A stretch of 64,000 nt of DNA. Origin: Prostheceraeus crozeri. Lineage: Eukaryota > Platyhelminthes > Polycladida > Euryleptidae. Shown piece after piece: positions 41,351-53,869 of this stretch. Positions within the stretch are counted from its first letter, which is position 1. Every line of letters starts with the position of its first letter. The notes under the pieces were generated by a model. It did not search any database, had not been told where the DNA came from, and saw only the letters and a program-made list of their open reading frames with translations. The position numbers and the translations under genes are program-made. The stretch covers positions 124,001 through 188,000 of the forward strand of contig CAJQUW010011531.1 in the NCBI GenBank assembly GCA_907163375.1. The letters run 5' to 3'.

Positions 41351-43465
41351 TTTCCCCCCGATGCGAAGAGCAATGTTTAATGCAATTTTAACTATAATTT
41401 CAGATCTTTGTTGCGCTCTACAGATCCACTTTTATGACAAACGTAGATATTTCAATGAAACACAAACTTAACAATATCTTAAATATCATGGTGATTTCAG
41501 CGGAGAAATACTTGAATTTGAATTGAGCGAAGGAAGTCACAAAAGGAAGTATGTGATTATGGAAATCTAAGAATTCCACAAGATAGAACAAATAATTATA
41601 GTCTATTCTTTTATGAAATAGGAGAGGAAGAGCACGGTCATCAGCTATACAGTAGTGGACTTTGATGATGAGCTGTTTAACTTTGACATTGAGGAAAAGC
41701 AGTAGAAAAAGGCTACGATCAAATAAGAAAGGAATTAAAAGAAGTACTGACTCAATAGTATGACGATAGAAAAGTCGTGCTTTACTTCAACTGATTCAAG
41801 CGAAAGCATGAATCATGGAAAGTGGCTCTTGCCCACCAGAGTATTAAGAGAACTGAATAAGGATTATCTATCAAATGATGGAGATGAACTTCAGATATGG
41901 AGATGACTGCTACTTCATAGAGCTCAAGAAACAAAATGGTGATCTGTATCCACTATCCCCATGGAAATCTTTTGTGTTTTTTTAGCAATATTATCTCAAG
42001 TAAACGAAAGGACGATGAGTGACCTTGAATTTACGACCACCTCAACAGCACAAATTAAGTTTTCATCATATTTATTCTTGCCATATAAATATCTAAATTC
42101 TAAACTACTGAATGGATTAAAATGAACATGAATTGCATTTGTATTAATTTAATTGCCTACTAATACTAGACTGCATTATTTTTTAACGTGTAAATGGTTA
42201 ATTTTTTGTGACATTTAGAATTTGATATCTAGGCCTACATAACAAAACACATGTGAAGTCGCATGATGGCTGGAATGTATTTATGATTCAATGAAATCAT
42301 TGGCTAACGAGCAAAAGTCCTTAGTGTATGAGTATCAAGTAAGGAAAATGAAATCAGTCATGTAAAAACAGTATACAAAATATGCATGTATATTTCGTAT
42401 ATGCTGCCCATGCAGAGACAATTGCCTCTTTGTATTTATGCTTCTATAATGGTCCATAAGTATTTCTGATTCAACACCAAAAGCATGAGCTATTAAGCAT
42501 ATAGTGCACATCATTAAAGTAACATAAACTGGTAACTGAACGCATTCTATCTTATATTCATCGGATGATGACAATTGATAGCTACGACAATCATATCATG
42601 CTTATTATTTCATTCCAAAATACAAATTGTAGGACCCGTCATTGTAGCAGATTATGACAGCAAATATAATGATAGATTTCTTTACTTTACTTCATTGACT
42701 ACAAAATACCACAAATTTCTTAATAATTCTAATTGCTCTAATTCTAATAATTCTGTTTTGATTCCAGCTCCCCTTCGAATGATGGATCAATTGTGGTTGC
42801 ACCACACAGCTGCCATCAAATGCTAACTTTCAATGCCGTGGACATGCTACAACAAGCAACAATTTTTCTAAGCAATGAAATCCAAGAGACGTGATGCAGA
42901 TGACATAGTACTTTGCCTTCTTTCCAATGTTATAAAACATTACTACTTTGACATATCTATTGTCTTTAAAACACAATAGATTTCCATGGGGATAGTGGAT
43001 ACAGATCATCATTTTGTTTCTTGAGCTCTATGAAGAAGCAGTCAAACTGTTAGTTCATCTCCATCATTTGATAGGTAGTCCTTATTCATTTCTCTTGATA
43101 CCTTACTCTGACAGTCAAGAGACACTTTCCATGATTCATGCTTTCGATTGAATTAACTGAAGTAAAGTGTGACTTTTTTGTCGTCATAGTATTGAGTCTG
43201 TACTTCTTTGATCTCTTACTTAATCTTAACCTTCTTCTGCTGCTTTGACAAAGTTAAACAGATCATCATCAAAGTCCTGCATAGTTGATGATTGTGCTCT
43301 TCATCTCCAATTTCATAAAAAATAGACTATTTTTGACATATTATATTTTGTGGAACTCCTAGATTTCCATGATCACATACTTCTCTGTGTGTTTCTTCGC
43401 AGAATTCAATTTCAAATATTTCTCCGCTGAAATCACTATGATATTTAAGATATTGTTAAGTTTGT

Positions 43466-43615
43466 AAAATTTAAAAAGGTGTTCATTTGATCTAAGCAGC
43501 ACTGTATAGTTTTTAAAAAATTAAAGAAATAAGCCTTGCTGCTGTTTTACTTAAAGTAAAAGTTAAGTTTAGTAAACTTTACTAAAGTACAAGTAAAGTT
43601 TATTTTTTTAAAAAC
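43466..43615. mobile_element. 150-bp insertion with 12-bp direct flanks
   Basis: It is bounded by TGTTAAGTTTGT at 43454-43465 and 43616-43627, and the left palindrome arm has the uninterrupted sequence. The insert is AT-rich and includes a self-complementary stretch (ACTTTACTAAAGT). Too short for a gene; a small SINE or MITE-like unit. Confidence 0.7.
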
Positions 43616-44989
43616 TGTTAAGTTTGTGTTTCATTGAAATATCTAAGCTTAAGATGGATCTATAGAGCGCGACATAGATCTATGGTATTAGATCTATGAT
43701 TCGACATAGGCATATTTCATGCCTTATCGTGGGTTACATATCAGTAACCTAGCTGTCTACTCGGAGTTACAAAGAAATCTCCTTGCAGAGATTCTCGAAA
43801 AGATTCTCTCAGTGCAACTCCTTGTAGACAGTAGGTTACTGTACATATCTTTTCTGGCTTGTTATTGAGTTTAGATTTCTATTGTCTGTGACTTCATAGT
43901 TATATATTTGCCTTATATGTTGCTACAGGGATGCCTATAAATAATATGATATAGAGCTCGGGATACACAACTCTCAAAGAGTGGAGAATTGACTGTGGGC
44001 TGAAATTTTGCAACTCGCAACACTTACGTGGACAGTTTTATTCATGCTTTGAACTTAATTGGAACTATAAAACTTCATGGAAAGGTAATATGAAACTATA
44101 AGGTACTATGATGGCTTCATGTAGTTAAGTAATGTCGGCATCAATGTGATGTATGACATACACTCATATTATTCATAGACATCCCTGGTTGCTATGATAA
44201 ATTCCAATCTTCTGAAAAGACAGGTTGATTGCTAGTGTGCCATAATAAATACTTAATCATCAAGGAAGTCGTTCTCTCATAATAAGTCCCACTGGAACCA
44301 CAAATGGCACAAGCAATACAAAAATGCTTTTTCGAAGATTTTGCCACGCTCTGCAAATATTCTGTATGATAACTTTCAATGAAACGCATTCATTTTCACT
44401 TTTAGTATACTTTGATGGCACTTTAATCCTGGTGAAGAAATCAGCTATACTTGCAATTCTGATTCAGTCCTGATGTCGGTGCGATTGCATTTATCAGAAG
44501 TCATTTATAACACAAAAAGCAAACTATTGACAAAATAAAGTTAATTAAGAGAAACATTGAGTGCAAGCTGCGAAGAAAACCCTGCTTCAGGAGAGGAAGC
44601 GATATTACTTTTGACAGATAAATGAATATAAGCAAATAATAAATATTTATCAATTTTAAATAAGTCGTCATCACTCAATCCCAGCCATAGAAATATACTG
44701 TTTATCTGAAGTTCGCTAGAATGGAAATTGACTCAAGGTCGCGGCACATCCGGGGGAACTAAGTTGGGGCATGAAGAACCAATTAAAAGCTTCGATTTAC
44801 TCATGTGACTGATTCTAACCCAATGATACAGACGTTGGCAGGTGCATCTAAGTGAAAATGCGTGCGATTTATGTGCTGTTATTGTGCATTGCATGAAGCT
44901 TAATTTCCATTCTAGAGGTTTTATTGTTGTCAATTTCTATGATCCCAGCAGATGCATGATAAAAACATCAGCAAAATTATCGAAATATA

Positions 44990-45490
44990 CAGGGTGACGC
45001 AACTAAAGGTTCAATCTTAATTTCTTTCTTACTCATGGGGAAAAAGCAATATGAGGTTATAATTGACCAGTCGCGGGAGATCATTTTATGTTTTCACAAG
45101 TCGAATCAGCAAAACTACCCCAAAGTTTGGTCGAGATTTATAATTTAAAGTCAAAAAGTAAAACACAAAGCAAAAGTAGGCAGACCTTCGGCGTCCGGCG
45201 CCTTCTATCGGTCGATGTCAATGATGATAGAAGGCGCAGGACGCCGAAGGCCCGTCTGGAGCGTGTTTCACTTTTTGACTTCAAATTACAACTCTCGACC
45301 AAACTTTGGGGAGTTTTGTTGATTCGACTTGTGAAAATGTGAGGTCAATGTTGCCTGTGCTATGACCATTAGTTATGATTTACTGAAGACTAGATTCTAA
45401 AGATCGCATTACAGGCAGTAGTTATATTGCTCTTTTCCCATGAATAGGAAGGGGATAAAAATTGAACCTTTAACTGTGTTACACTGTATT
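44990..45490. mobile_element. Fold-back MITE
   Basis: The whole ~500 bp is an imperfect palindrome centred near 45212: the outer arms share AAAGGTTCAAT, the inner arms share TTTCACAAGTCGAATCA and the GC-rich CGCCTTCTATC. It starts within an ACAGGGTG word and ends with its degenerate complement. The 84-codon frame across it (45088-45342) is a result of the palindrome. The region 43790-44980 and 45491-46380 hold no supported gene. Confidence 0.85.
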
Positions 45491-46389
45491 TATGGCTCAG
45501 AGAATCATGCCTGAAGAAGGAAGGGGTTGTCTTTCGGATTGAATATGACGCTGATGTGCGGTCATTTTATTTTCTCTTCCTCCGCTGATATTTAGCAAGT
45601 CTCTTAGAGCACCTCAGATAATTGACAGGTGTCATGAGTTTGACAAAAGTGTTGTTTTTATTCCTTTTATTTCCTTCTACTCTATAGATAAGACAGCATT
45701 CCCACGGAATATTTCATCATTAGCTTTTGTGGTACATGCCGCTTGAAATCGACGGGCCAAGAAGGCATCACATGCTCACTAGAGACATTAATGCATATGA
45801 GAGAACAGCGGTTTTAGTAAGAAGCATGAATGAAATCAACCCGGTAATTGCCTCGTACAATTCACAGATAGTCTTATAGTTTCTGCCCTTTGTTTCTGCC
45901 TTCAGAAGTTTGAGCCTGCTAAAACAAGCAGGTACTTACGTGGACAAAATCATGCAACGTTAATGCATCATAGAGTCGCAAAATAATAAAACAAGTATGA
46001 AGTATTGCGATTGAAGTACCCAACTCTCACGGATGATAAAGTCCTTATACGAAGAAATCCTAGAAGCCCTTTTTAATAAAGAGGATATATGTGACCTTTA
46101 TTAGTTAAACACATCATAACATGCATAATCTACGAGTGATAAGGTGTAATGATTGGTATTGCATAATTGGTATTGGCAATATTAATAGAAGTAGGATACA
46201 ACGAAGGACGAGGCAACTAAATATGATGCGAATTTCAAAAATTTGGGTTTCAAAGACTAGTTTTACAACCTTGAGCTTGAGGTTTTACCCAACTTTGTGG
46301 AAAAAATTTGGGGTCAAGCTCAACCGAAGTTTTTTTGCCCAATCTTGCTATAGCAATATTCTGTGTACATTATAATTTATGGTCTTTCG

Positions 46390-48200
46390 CAACCATTTAT
46401 TTCACTCATCCCTGTGCCCGGCGGTACAACCGGGTACGGGTGGGCGAGATTCGTTATCCTTTAAAAAGGAAACTCTCCCAGGAGAAGGAAACTCCGATAT
46501 AAGTCACTATGGACGTAAAGATGAGCTGGGCCCCGCCAAGTCACCTAAACCACAGCCTACTGAAGTGATATGATGGACGTACAAGCAAAATGTTACATAC
46601 CGGATCGGTCGAGGCCCGGACATACAACGGCCGCGCTTCCCAATGATTTGCTTCAGGGTGGGAGTGAAAAGTGTGTTACTGGAGCTACAAAAACCAATCT
46701 TGAAGCTTTCTCAACATAAAACCGTCATTGGAACCTGGAACATCCGCACTCTACGTGCTTGCGAAAAACTGAGGAATTTGCACATGAATTAATTAGATAC
46801 ACTTGGGATGTAATTGGCCGAGCTGAAGTCCGATGATGCCGTTGCCGAAGAAGGGAAATCTGAAATTGTGTCAAGATTATAAGACTATCAGTCTGATCAG
46901 CCCCCCAGTAAGGTGATATTAAGGATTTTCCCAAATCGGCTCAAAGGGAAAGCTGAAGAGTGTCTATCTGATGAACAAGCGGGATTCCGGAAGGAAGAAG
47001 CACAATGGAACAAATATTTAACAGTAGACTCCTAACGCAGAAGCACTTACAACACCAACGTGATATTTACCCCAACCTGCTGGACGTTAAAAAGGCCTTC
47101 GACCGTGTTTGTCAAGAAGGCTTATGGCAGATTATGACTAACCTGAAGACATGGATACCAGCATTATAGAAATCATCAAAGCACTTTACGCTAACGCAAA
47201 CAGTGTAGTTCTCTTTAACAAACCTTGTGGAAACTTCTTTCATACCTCACTTGGAGTGCGACAGGGTTGCCCTCTGTCGCCAGTCCTATTTAATATCTAT
47301 CTAGAAAGCATCATGTGAGAGACTCTTGAAGACTTCCATGTGTCAGTCTCCATCGGAAGACGCCCACTCAGCAATCTTAGGTGAGATATGCAGATGACAT
47401 CGATCTCTTGGGAAGCAGCGAAGCAGAGCTGCAGGAGCTCATCACAGACTGGAGAAAGCGACACGAGCAAATGGTATGCAAATAAGAGCGGAAAAGAACA
47501 GGTTACTGTGAACACGTCTCAATAGTGACCAACGACTTCAATTATAGTGAACGACCAGGCACTAGAAGAGGCTACGAGTTTTACATATCTTGGCTCCAAG
47601 TTAACAACTGATGGTAGATCCATTAAGGAGGCGAAAAGAACAATCAGTTTCTCAACATCTGCAATGACAAGGTTAAGCGTCATCTGGAAAAGCAAATCTA
47701 TTAGCTTCTCGGTCAAGTGGAGACTCTATAACTCCTTGGTAGTCTCCATTCTAGTACACGGATGCGACAGCAGGACAATCACAGTAGATCTAGAAAGAAA
47801 AATAGACGCTTTCGAGTACAAGTGTTTCAGGAAACTTTTAGGATAATCGTACATCGACCAGAAAACAAACACATATGCGAGGAAGCAAGTCATCAAGTAC
47901 GTAAGGAACTTCTTTACACTGTTAAGCGAAGAAAACTCGCCTGGTTTGTACATGCTAGTCGCCATGACTCCTTGTCAAAGAACATCCTTTAAGGAACCGT
48001 AAGAGGGCAGCAACAAGCAGGAAGGCTGAGGATATCTTGGATATAGAACGTGAGAGAATGGACGAAGCGACCGGTTTGTCAGCTGTTGCGCTTGTGCAAA
48101 GACCGGTCAGGCTGGAGAGCATTGGCTGCCGCAGCCAACGCATCACCCCGAACGAACATCCACGGATTCGCTTACGGGTTGAGTGAGTGAGTGTGAGTGA
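46390..48200 (+). pseudogene. LINE relic (endonuclease plus reverse transcriptase)
   Basis: Starts with a GC-rich leader and the endonuclease opening IGTWNIRTLRA (about 46720-46760). Then, after a deletion, RT blocks KKAFDRV, GVRQGCPLSPVLFNIYLE (about 47256-47310) and RYADDIDLLGSSEAELQEL (YADD 47387-47398). The C-terminal part reads EEATSFTYLGSKLTTDGRSIKEA and VKRRKLAWFVHASRHDSLSK, and the sequence ends in a short (GAGT)n run near 48180-48200. This is a widespread invertebrate LINE family often annotated as endonuclease-reverse transcriptase. Broken by stops and shifts. Confidence 0.9.
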
Positions 48201-48639
48201 TTTAATGTACTGTTCGTGAAATAAGTATACGATACATCACTGATATCAGGCTTAGGCGCCTGATATCAGGCTCATTCATATACTTAATATAGACCCTACT
48301 CGTCGTCGGAGACTCATACATCACAATTACGACTCTGACTTTCTACAACGTGTTAAGTCTGATTTTAGTGATATAAGCTCGAACAAATGTTTTTAATCAA
48401 CTGAACTTTGAATGCCAGCTTGATGTTTGGAGTACCTTGTAAAATACAATTGTGTAAATTATGGTTTGCCAATAGAAATATTTGAATTTTACATAGCTTC
48501 ATACCAATCTTGGTAATAAACTTCCATGCTCAACCAGGATATCTTCTCGGTATTCAAATTTCAAACATAGTACGAAATACATAGTTGAGCAAAAGAAATT
48601 GACAACCAACATCACTTTAGTTATTTAAGTCTGCGTTGC

Positions 48640-49080
48640 AAGGTGAACTCGATTCTAAGCCACTTAAGTATCTTTTCTGATGGGAGTCGTTCCATTGTTC
48701 CATGTAATGATCGGGTTGATTCAATCGACTACGCAGCGAGTGCTTCAGCATGGTCTACCGCAAATATATTCTACTCGTTTTTTTCAACAGGATGGAGCAA
48801 CTTGCCACGCATCGAAGTTAACGATGAAATTTCTGCAGCAGAAAAGCATCCGAGTAGTACCAGATTGGCCTCCACAGACCCCAGATTTGTCACCGATTGA
48901 GAATCTGTGGACCTTGCTGAAACGGAATGTGAGAAAAAAAAGAAGCCAGTAATGCATCACAACTTTGGCAAGTTGTCAAAGAGGAGTTAGGGCCATTCGT
49001 AACTCAATCATGACATCGTTGTACGAAACCCTACCACGGAGAACTGCAGCTGTTGTGTGTGGCAAATGACGGCAGCAATG
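48640..49080 (+). pseudogene. Tc1-like transposase C-terminal fragment
   Basis: FFQQDGATCHASKLTMKFL carries the second catalytic Asp, and WPPQTPDLSPIENLWTLLKR the final Glu. Similarity continues in the same direction after a stop at about 48950 to about 49070. The first Asp region upstream is in another frame and eroded. Different family from the element at 29.6-30.9 kb. Confidence 0.82.
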
Positions 49081-49204
49081 CTAAATACTAGTACCTGCTA
49101 CATGAAAGAATAGACATATATGTATATCTGTTATAAATTGTGTGAGTTCATCATCAATATACTTAATAAAAAAATATAAAAAACTTGATAAAAGAATTTT
49201 CTAA

Positions 49205-49380
49205 AAACAGAAGTTCTATGTCGCAGACAGTCCCGAGTGTAGGCGATTGGTGACAGCTACTGGAGGAACTAAAGTAGTTTCTGATGATCCCACTACATCT
49301 ACAAGACGAATGTCTGACGAATTGTATATATCAAGAACATCAGTGAGACGTATCTTGAAAAGTGAAAGTTGCCATTCATT
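49205..49380 (+). pseudogene. Tc1-like transposase helix-turn-helix fragment
   Basis: A plus-strand frame includes PTTSTRRMSDELYISRTSVRRILK, the second helix-turn-helix found just before the catalytic domain in Tc1-like transposases. It lies downstream of a C-terminal fragment, so order is inverted relative to a gene. It is either a second element or a rearranged one. From 49381 to 50480 nothing is supported. Confidence 0.6.
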
Positions 49381-50862
49381 CAAACCACTGTATTGGTTCA
49401 TGATTATACAAATATAATGTCGCTCACATTGCGGTTTACCATATTGCCGTCTGCCGTGGTTCATAAAAAGTGGTAAACCCGGCTGCTGATGGATAGAGCC
49501 AACGTCCTTATTCCGTAGTGGTAATTCATGTCTGGCGCGACCACGTCGTGGGAGTGGATGCTGCGGCCAGAGCGACAACAGCCAACACTGGCGGTGTCCA
49601 GACAGTGACCCACTGTTGCGGGGTATATCGCTCCATCGTAGTCAGGAATGCGACTGAAGAGCAACGACGTCAATGGCGGAAAAAGGCGTCCTTTAAGTGC
49701 AAGTCCCCAATGGTGTCAACTGCCGATGAGTCTTAGGTTGCAAAATGGCATCCCACCAACGGCGCTTATGGCCTCATGTTGACAAAGACGGCATGTCAAC
49801 AGTAAGGCCAATACCAACAATTCTTAAGTGAGATTGATAAAGTTGTATGCAGTAGAAAGAGTGAATCCTTCCTGAACTTTACGTGATTTCACAGAAACTC
49901 TATCAAGTAATGTACATATTTTTCCTGAACGCCATCATAAAACTGAAAAGAAGTAGCAATTATTTTTTTCAAATGAAAATCATACAAGATGCAAATTCTC
50001 GAATATTTAGTTCTGAAAACCACGCAATTTGTCTGGTAAATATTGAAAGTGTTAATTTTGCATTGAACACATTTACTGCACCTAGGTGGACTATTCCAAT
50101 AATGAATGTGAGCAGGTACTTCATAGACAACTAGAACATAAATATTATCATGCTTTTTATAATTTTGGACATAACGGTATAGTTAAACCAAATTACTTAA
50201 GTCACCCTAAGCTTATGTTTGCAAGAGATAATGCAGAACTCCTGATAGTGATAGTATTTTCAATTGTGATCTCATATTGCATTTTCAGCTTTCAGAAACT
50301 TTGCTGTATAGGTCTACAGTACCAAGAGGCCTATCATACAGTCTGATCCTGCATTCCTAAATCCTCAAGTCAAGTGATTCCATTTTGCCAGAGATAAATG
50401 TGACAGGAATTGTATGCGGTGATGAAACAAAATCGAATTGCAAACTACTATTACAATATGATTGCCATCGATAGACAGGCATAGGCCGGAGGCACACAGC
50501 AAGCCATAAGCCATGAGTCATCGTTCGCAAATCGCGTCATGATCCTCCATATGCCATAAGCCATAAGTCATAAGCCACAAGCGACAAACCGTAAGTCACT
50601 TTCACAATATACAATTACTTTCACACAGTTTTTCTCAAAAGTCTGGAAATACTTTAAAGGCTGCGTGCCTCTTTGTCATAGCTTTTAGAAACCGGTGAAT
50701 GCGATTTATCAGAGCTCACATGAAGGGAATTTAGTTTTCTACAGGCGAAATGTAATTCTGAACGCGTTATATACTATTTTCAAAGCGATATCAAACAGTA
50801 CCTATCTTTAATAATAGTAAACTTATTATTCCGTAACTAATTTTAAGAAAAACAACTTTATT

Positions 50863-51284
50863 TTGAATACCCGGAGTTAGTAAAAACGATCTACTGAGTG
50901 TATATAAATCATATATTGCAAGTATATTAGAGTACAATTGCCCAGTGTTCATGAACATGACTTAAAAGTCAATTCGGAAAATTGAAAGAGTAAGGAAACG
51001 CTGCCATTACATCATTTGTGATTGCGGTGACTACAGCAACTGCCGGTTACTACCTTCACTCATCGAGCGTGCAGATAAAATCGCTCTTCAAACGTTTTCA
51101 GATATCTTGAAACCGAATAACTTCATCTATCACTTGGCTCCCCGTGCTTCACAAACGTCTGACTAACTTTCTCGAATTGCTTATTATCACTATCTTTGTT
51201 CTTTCAAAATTTCAGTTGTATTCGATGTGCGTATAAAATAGCATGTATGATTTCCATTATCAATAAACAAGATTATTATTATTA
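50863..51284 (+). mobile_element. 5'-truncated LINE 3' end with (ATT)n tail
   Basis: It contains a C-terminal segment reading CHYIICDCGDYSNC, related to the LINE at 33.7-35.8 kb, a stop, a short 3' UTR and a terminal (ATT)4 tail. It interrupts a sequence that is continuous in the right mariner arm (AACAACTTTATTACTGAAAAC), which defines the insertion point. Confidence 0.8.
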
Positions 51285-51299
51285 CTGAAAACTAGTTAT

Positions 51300-52396
51300 T
51301 CAATAACAAACAATCACCAAAAACAGTACAATATCATGGAGAAATTGTAACAAATTTTCGAAAGTATCACCTTTGAGGTCTCTGACAAGTTCGCACCGGT
51401 AGAACAAGTCCTGGACTGCACTGGAGATCTCATCTTGTTGCACGTCTTCAACAGCTTCCACGATCCACTCATTTAGGGTCTCGAGATTCTGTGGTCTTCC
51501 CCGGCTGTAGACTTGAGTTTTCAACATGCCCCAAAAGTAGTAGTCAAGCGGAGTGAGATCAGGAGACCTCGGCGGCCACATGTTCGGAAAGCCCCGTCCG
51601 ATGACATTGTCACCAAAAGTTTTCTTCAGGACTCAGTTACAATTCTTCCGAAGTGCGGCGGTGCACCATCATGTTGAAATGTGACATGGTGTAGCTGGCG
51701 AAGCCGTCGCAATTGCGGGATCATGTGCTATTCGAGCATGAATTTATAGGTTTCACTAGTAACTGTCGCAGGGAAGAAGAAAGGCTTCAACTTGAATTCG
51801 CTCGTAAAGGCCATCCACACAGTCACATGTGGCGAGTGAAGAGGATGCCAGTGTGCCGGAGGTCTTTCGGTTCCCCATATGATAGCATTGTGCTTATTCA
51901 CGGACCCGTCCAGCGAGAAGTTAGCCTCGTCACTCCACAAAATCTTCTGAATATGATCATCGTTAATGATGAAATCCGAAAACCGAAGTCGTTTACCTTT
52001 ATCATCCTCCGTAATTGCTTGTGTTGACCGCAACTTGTAGGGGTAAAGTCTGAAGTGATGCTTCAATATCCTATTGACACTGGAGCGAGGAATGTCTGTG
52101 GCTCTTGAGATGGAGCTTGCGGAGGCCAATCCCAATGGATGGTTTTCTTTTTGTTCATTCAGTTTATCCATCACTATGGCACTTCGATCAAGAAGAAGGA
52201 AGGGCCTTCCGGTTCGTGGCTTGTCACAAACCGATCCAGTGGATTCGAATCGCTGAATCAACTTCACGATCGCTGAGGCTGTGACCGGATCTTTGTGTAG
52301 TCCATGGATAGTCTTGCATGCCCTCAGTGTGGAAGTTGTACTTCTCATATTTTCATAGTGAAGTTGTACGAGGCAGATGCGTGCTTCTGTGTCCAT
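51300..52396 (-). pseudogene. Mariner-family transposase (DDxD type), broken
   Basis: From ATG at 52396 the protein has an N-terminal helix-turn-helix (SAIVKLIQRFESTGSV), a GRP motif, a second HTH (SRATDIPRSSVNRILK) and ILWSDEANF with the first Asp. After a frameshift near 51600-51730, WPPRSPDLTPLDYYFWG follows with the third Asp, and the frame ends at 51300. The second-Asp segment falls in the damaged interval. The last residues run into the terminal repeat. Family enzymes cut and paste at TA. Confidence 0.85.
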
Positions 52397-53238
52397 GATG
52401 AATCAGATACTGAAAGCAATAAGCTTCTAACTGTAGCGAGCAAGGAGTGAACACTACTCACTGCCATCAAAGAAGTCGTGCTCCTTGACGGAACAACAAC
52501 GATTGTTTTACAGGCAGACTTCACTGGTGGTATTCAGTAAGATCAAACTGAGTGATATTCAACTAGTTTTCAGTAATAAAGTTGTTTTTCTTAAAATTAG
52601 CTACGGAATAATAAGTTTACTATTATTAAAGATAGGTACTGTTTGATATCGCTATGAAAATAGTATATAACGCGATCAGAATTACATTTCGCCTGTAGAA
52701 AACTAAATTCCCTTCATGTGAGCTCTGATAAATCGCATTCACCGGTTTCTAAAAGCCATGACAAAGAGGCACACAGCCTTTAAAGCATTTCCAGACTTTT
52801 GAGAAAAACTGTATTTTTTCACGACAGGTAATACAAGCCAAGCAGGCAGAAGAAGAAAATATTCGATATTTTTCTAATTTTTGTGAGAACATAGAGCATA
52901 ATAAAGCTTAGGCATAAAGAACGATCACAGCGTCGGCTCTATTCAAAATAATCGCCCGAGGATTCTCAACCGGGCGATGGCTTACCACTAATGACTTATG
53001 ACTTACGGTTTATCCTGTGTGCCTCCGTAAGCAAAGGCGGCTTATGGCTATGATGACTTATTGCTTGCGGCTTATTCTGTATGCCAGGTCTCATTGAAAC
53101 TTAAGTGCTGGAATTCTGTTTGCGGCTTACTACTTGCGGCTTATGGCTTATCGTGTGTGCGTCCGGCCATACGCGGACTTCTGAATAGGGGGAACGTGCT
53201 TGGAAATTCATTAACCACATAATTCGTGTAGAGCTTGC

Positions 53239-53378
53239 CTGTGGTGTCCGTTTTGCGATCAATCGGTCGAGATTTTTAATACTTAATTTCAAAACCAGGC
53301 TGCTTTGTGTAGTCATGGCTGTGAAAGCGTATGTATCCAGACCTGTTAGGCATTCAATATCTCCGACGCAGGATGACG
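53239..53378 (-). CDS. Host gene exon: cyclic-nucleotide-binding-like domain, second half
   Basis: A minus-strand 140-bp segment. The acceptor is TAATTTTCAG (complement of 53379 onward). The 3' end fits a GC-AG donor, CAG|GCAAGC (complement of 53233-53241). It reads SCVGDIECLTGLDTYAFTAM and VLKLSIKNLDRLIAKRTPQ, the order of elements following the phosphate-binding cassette of cyclic-nucleotide-binding domains. Phase joins both neighbours. If the GC donor were not used, the frame runs into the fold-back element, which makes the GC donor more likely. Confidence 0.65.
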
Positions 53379-53433
53379 CTGAAAATTACAATTTTTTGAG
53401 TAAATAACATCGGTAATTAATGCATAAACTTAC

Positions 53434-53570
53434 TGCTTCCCCCTCGACCATCTAATAAAGCAATGTCAATTGATTTCCGTGAATCTCGACATTGATATCC
53501 CAACGGCGTATGCATTTTAGGGTACTGGAGCTCAAATAGCTCTTGGCGCGTAGACAGAAGAACTTCGCCT
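53434..53570 (-). CDS. Host gene exon: cyclic-nucleotide-binding-like domain, first half
   Basis: A minus-strand segment reading RGEVLLSTRQELFEL and IDIALLDGRGGS, with a consensus A|GTAAGT donor at 53428-53434. The GEV-L-T-R and ALLDGRGG pattern matches the strand and cassette region of a cyclic-nucleotide-binding domain. The intron to the next exon is only 55 bp. The upstream acceptor is weaker (GTTTCAAG near 53571), so the 5' edge is approximate. Upstream exons were not identified. Confidence 0.6.
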
Positions 53571-53869
53571 CTTGAAACCGAGAAATAAAATATATAGAAA
53601 TTCATGTAAGATATTTTCTGAAAGGAGGGCATAAAAACTTCCACAAAACAATTTTTTGGTTGTACAATAATGGATTAATTGGTTTCAATCAAACTTTGAA
53701 TCAATCTCAATCGAAAAGATTCTGGAATATTAAGGATACATATTTGGAGAGATCTATTCAAATGTATTAATGGCATGATAGTCCGGGAGCCAGCACGAGG
53801 TCGAACCTGGAACTTCCACATTGTATTATACATATTTTGACCACTACGAAGCTGCACATCTGCCAGATC

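Larger units (their letters stand above)
40525..43780. repeat. Large imperfect palindrome (two inverted arms)
   Basis: About 40530-40625 plus 41395-42010 on the left match the reverse complement of about 42960-43465 plus 43628-43775 on the right. The left arm is interrupted by about 770 bp (40626-41395). The outermost part of the palindrome is the 3' end of the Gypsy relic, so this reflects an inverted duplication of the retroelement's 3' region. The spacer, 42010-42960, is AT-rich with no gene. Confidence 0.75.
50625..52812 (-). mobile_element. Mariner-like element with ~240-bp terminal inverted repeats
   Basis: Left arm 50625-50862 and right arm about 52570-52812 are near-identical inverted copies beginning ACAGTTTTTCTC. 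The transposase gene reads on the minus strand between them, and a short LINE tail is inserted at the inner edge of the left arm. Confidence 0.88.
50481..53170. mobile_element. Fold-back element made of CATAAGCC-type short repeats
   Basis: The left end (ATAGGCCGGAGGCACACAG, then repeated GCCATAAGCC-like words to about 50600) is mirrored at the right end (about 52965-53170). Both arms are built of degenerate 7-10-bp words on GCCATAAG. A mariner-like element sits inside. The right end lies only about 70 bp from the host exon at 53239. Confidence 0.7.

Noticed and set aside
45088-45342. 84-codon open frame
   Set aside because: It is a product of the fold-back palindrome.
53675-53857. Minus-strand frame next to the host exons, or a tRNA-derived SINE
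   Set aside because: A B-box word is present but no convincing A box, and no splice sites fit an exon.
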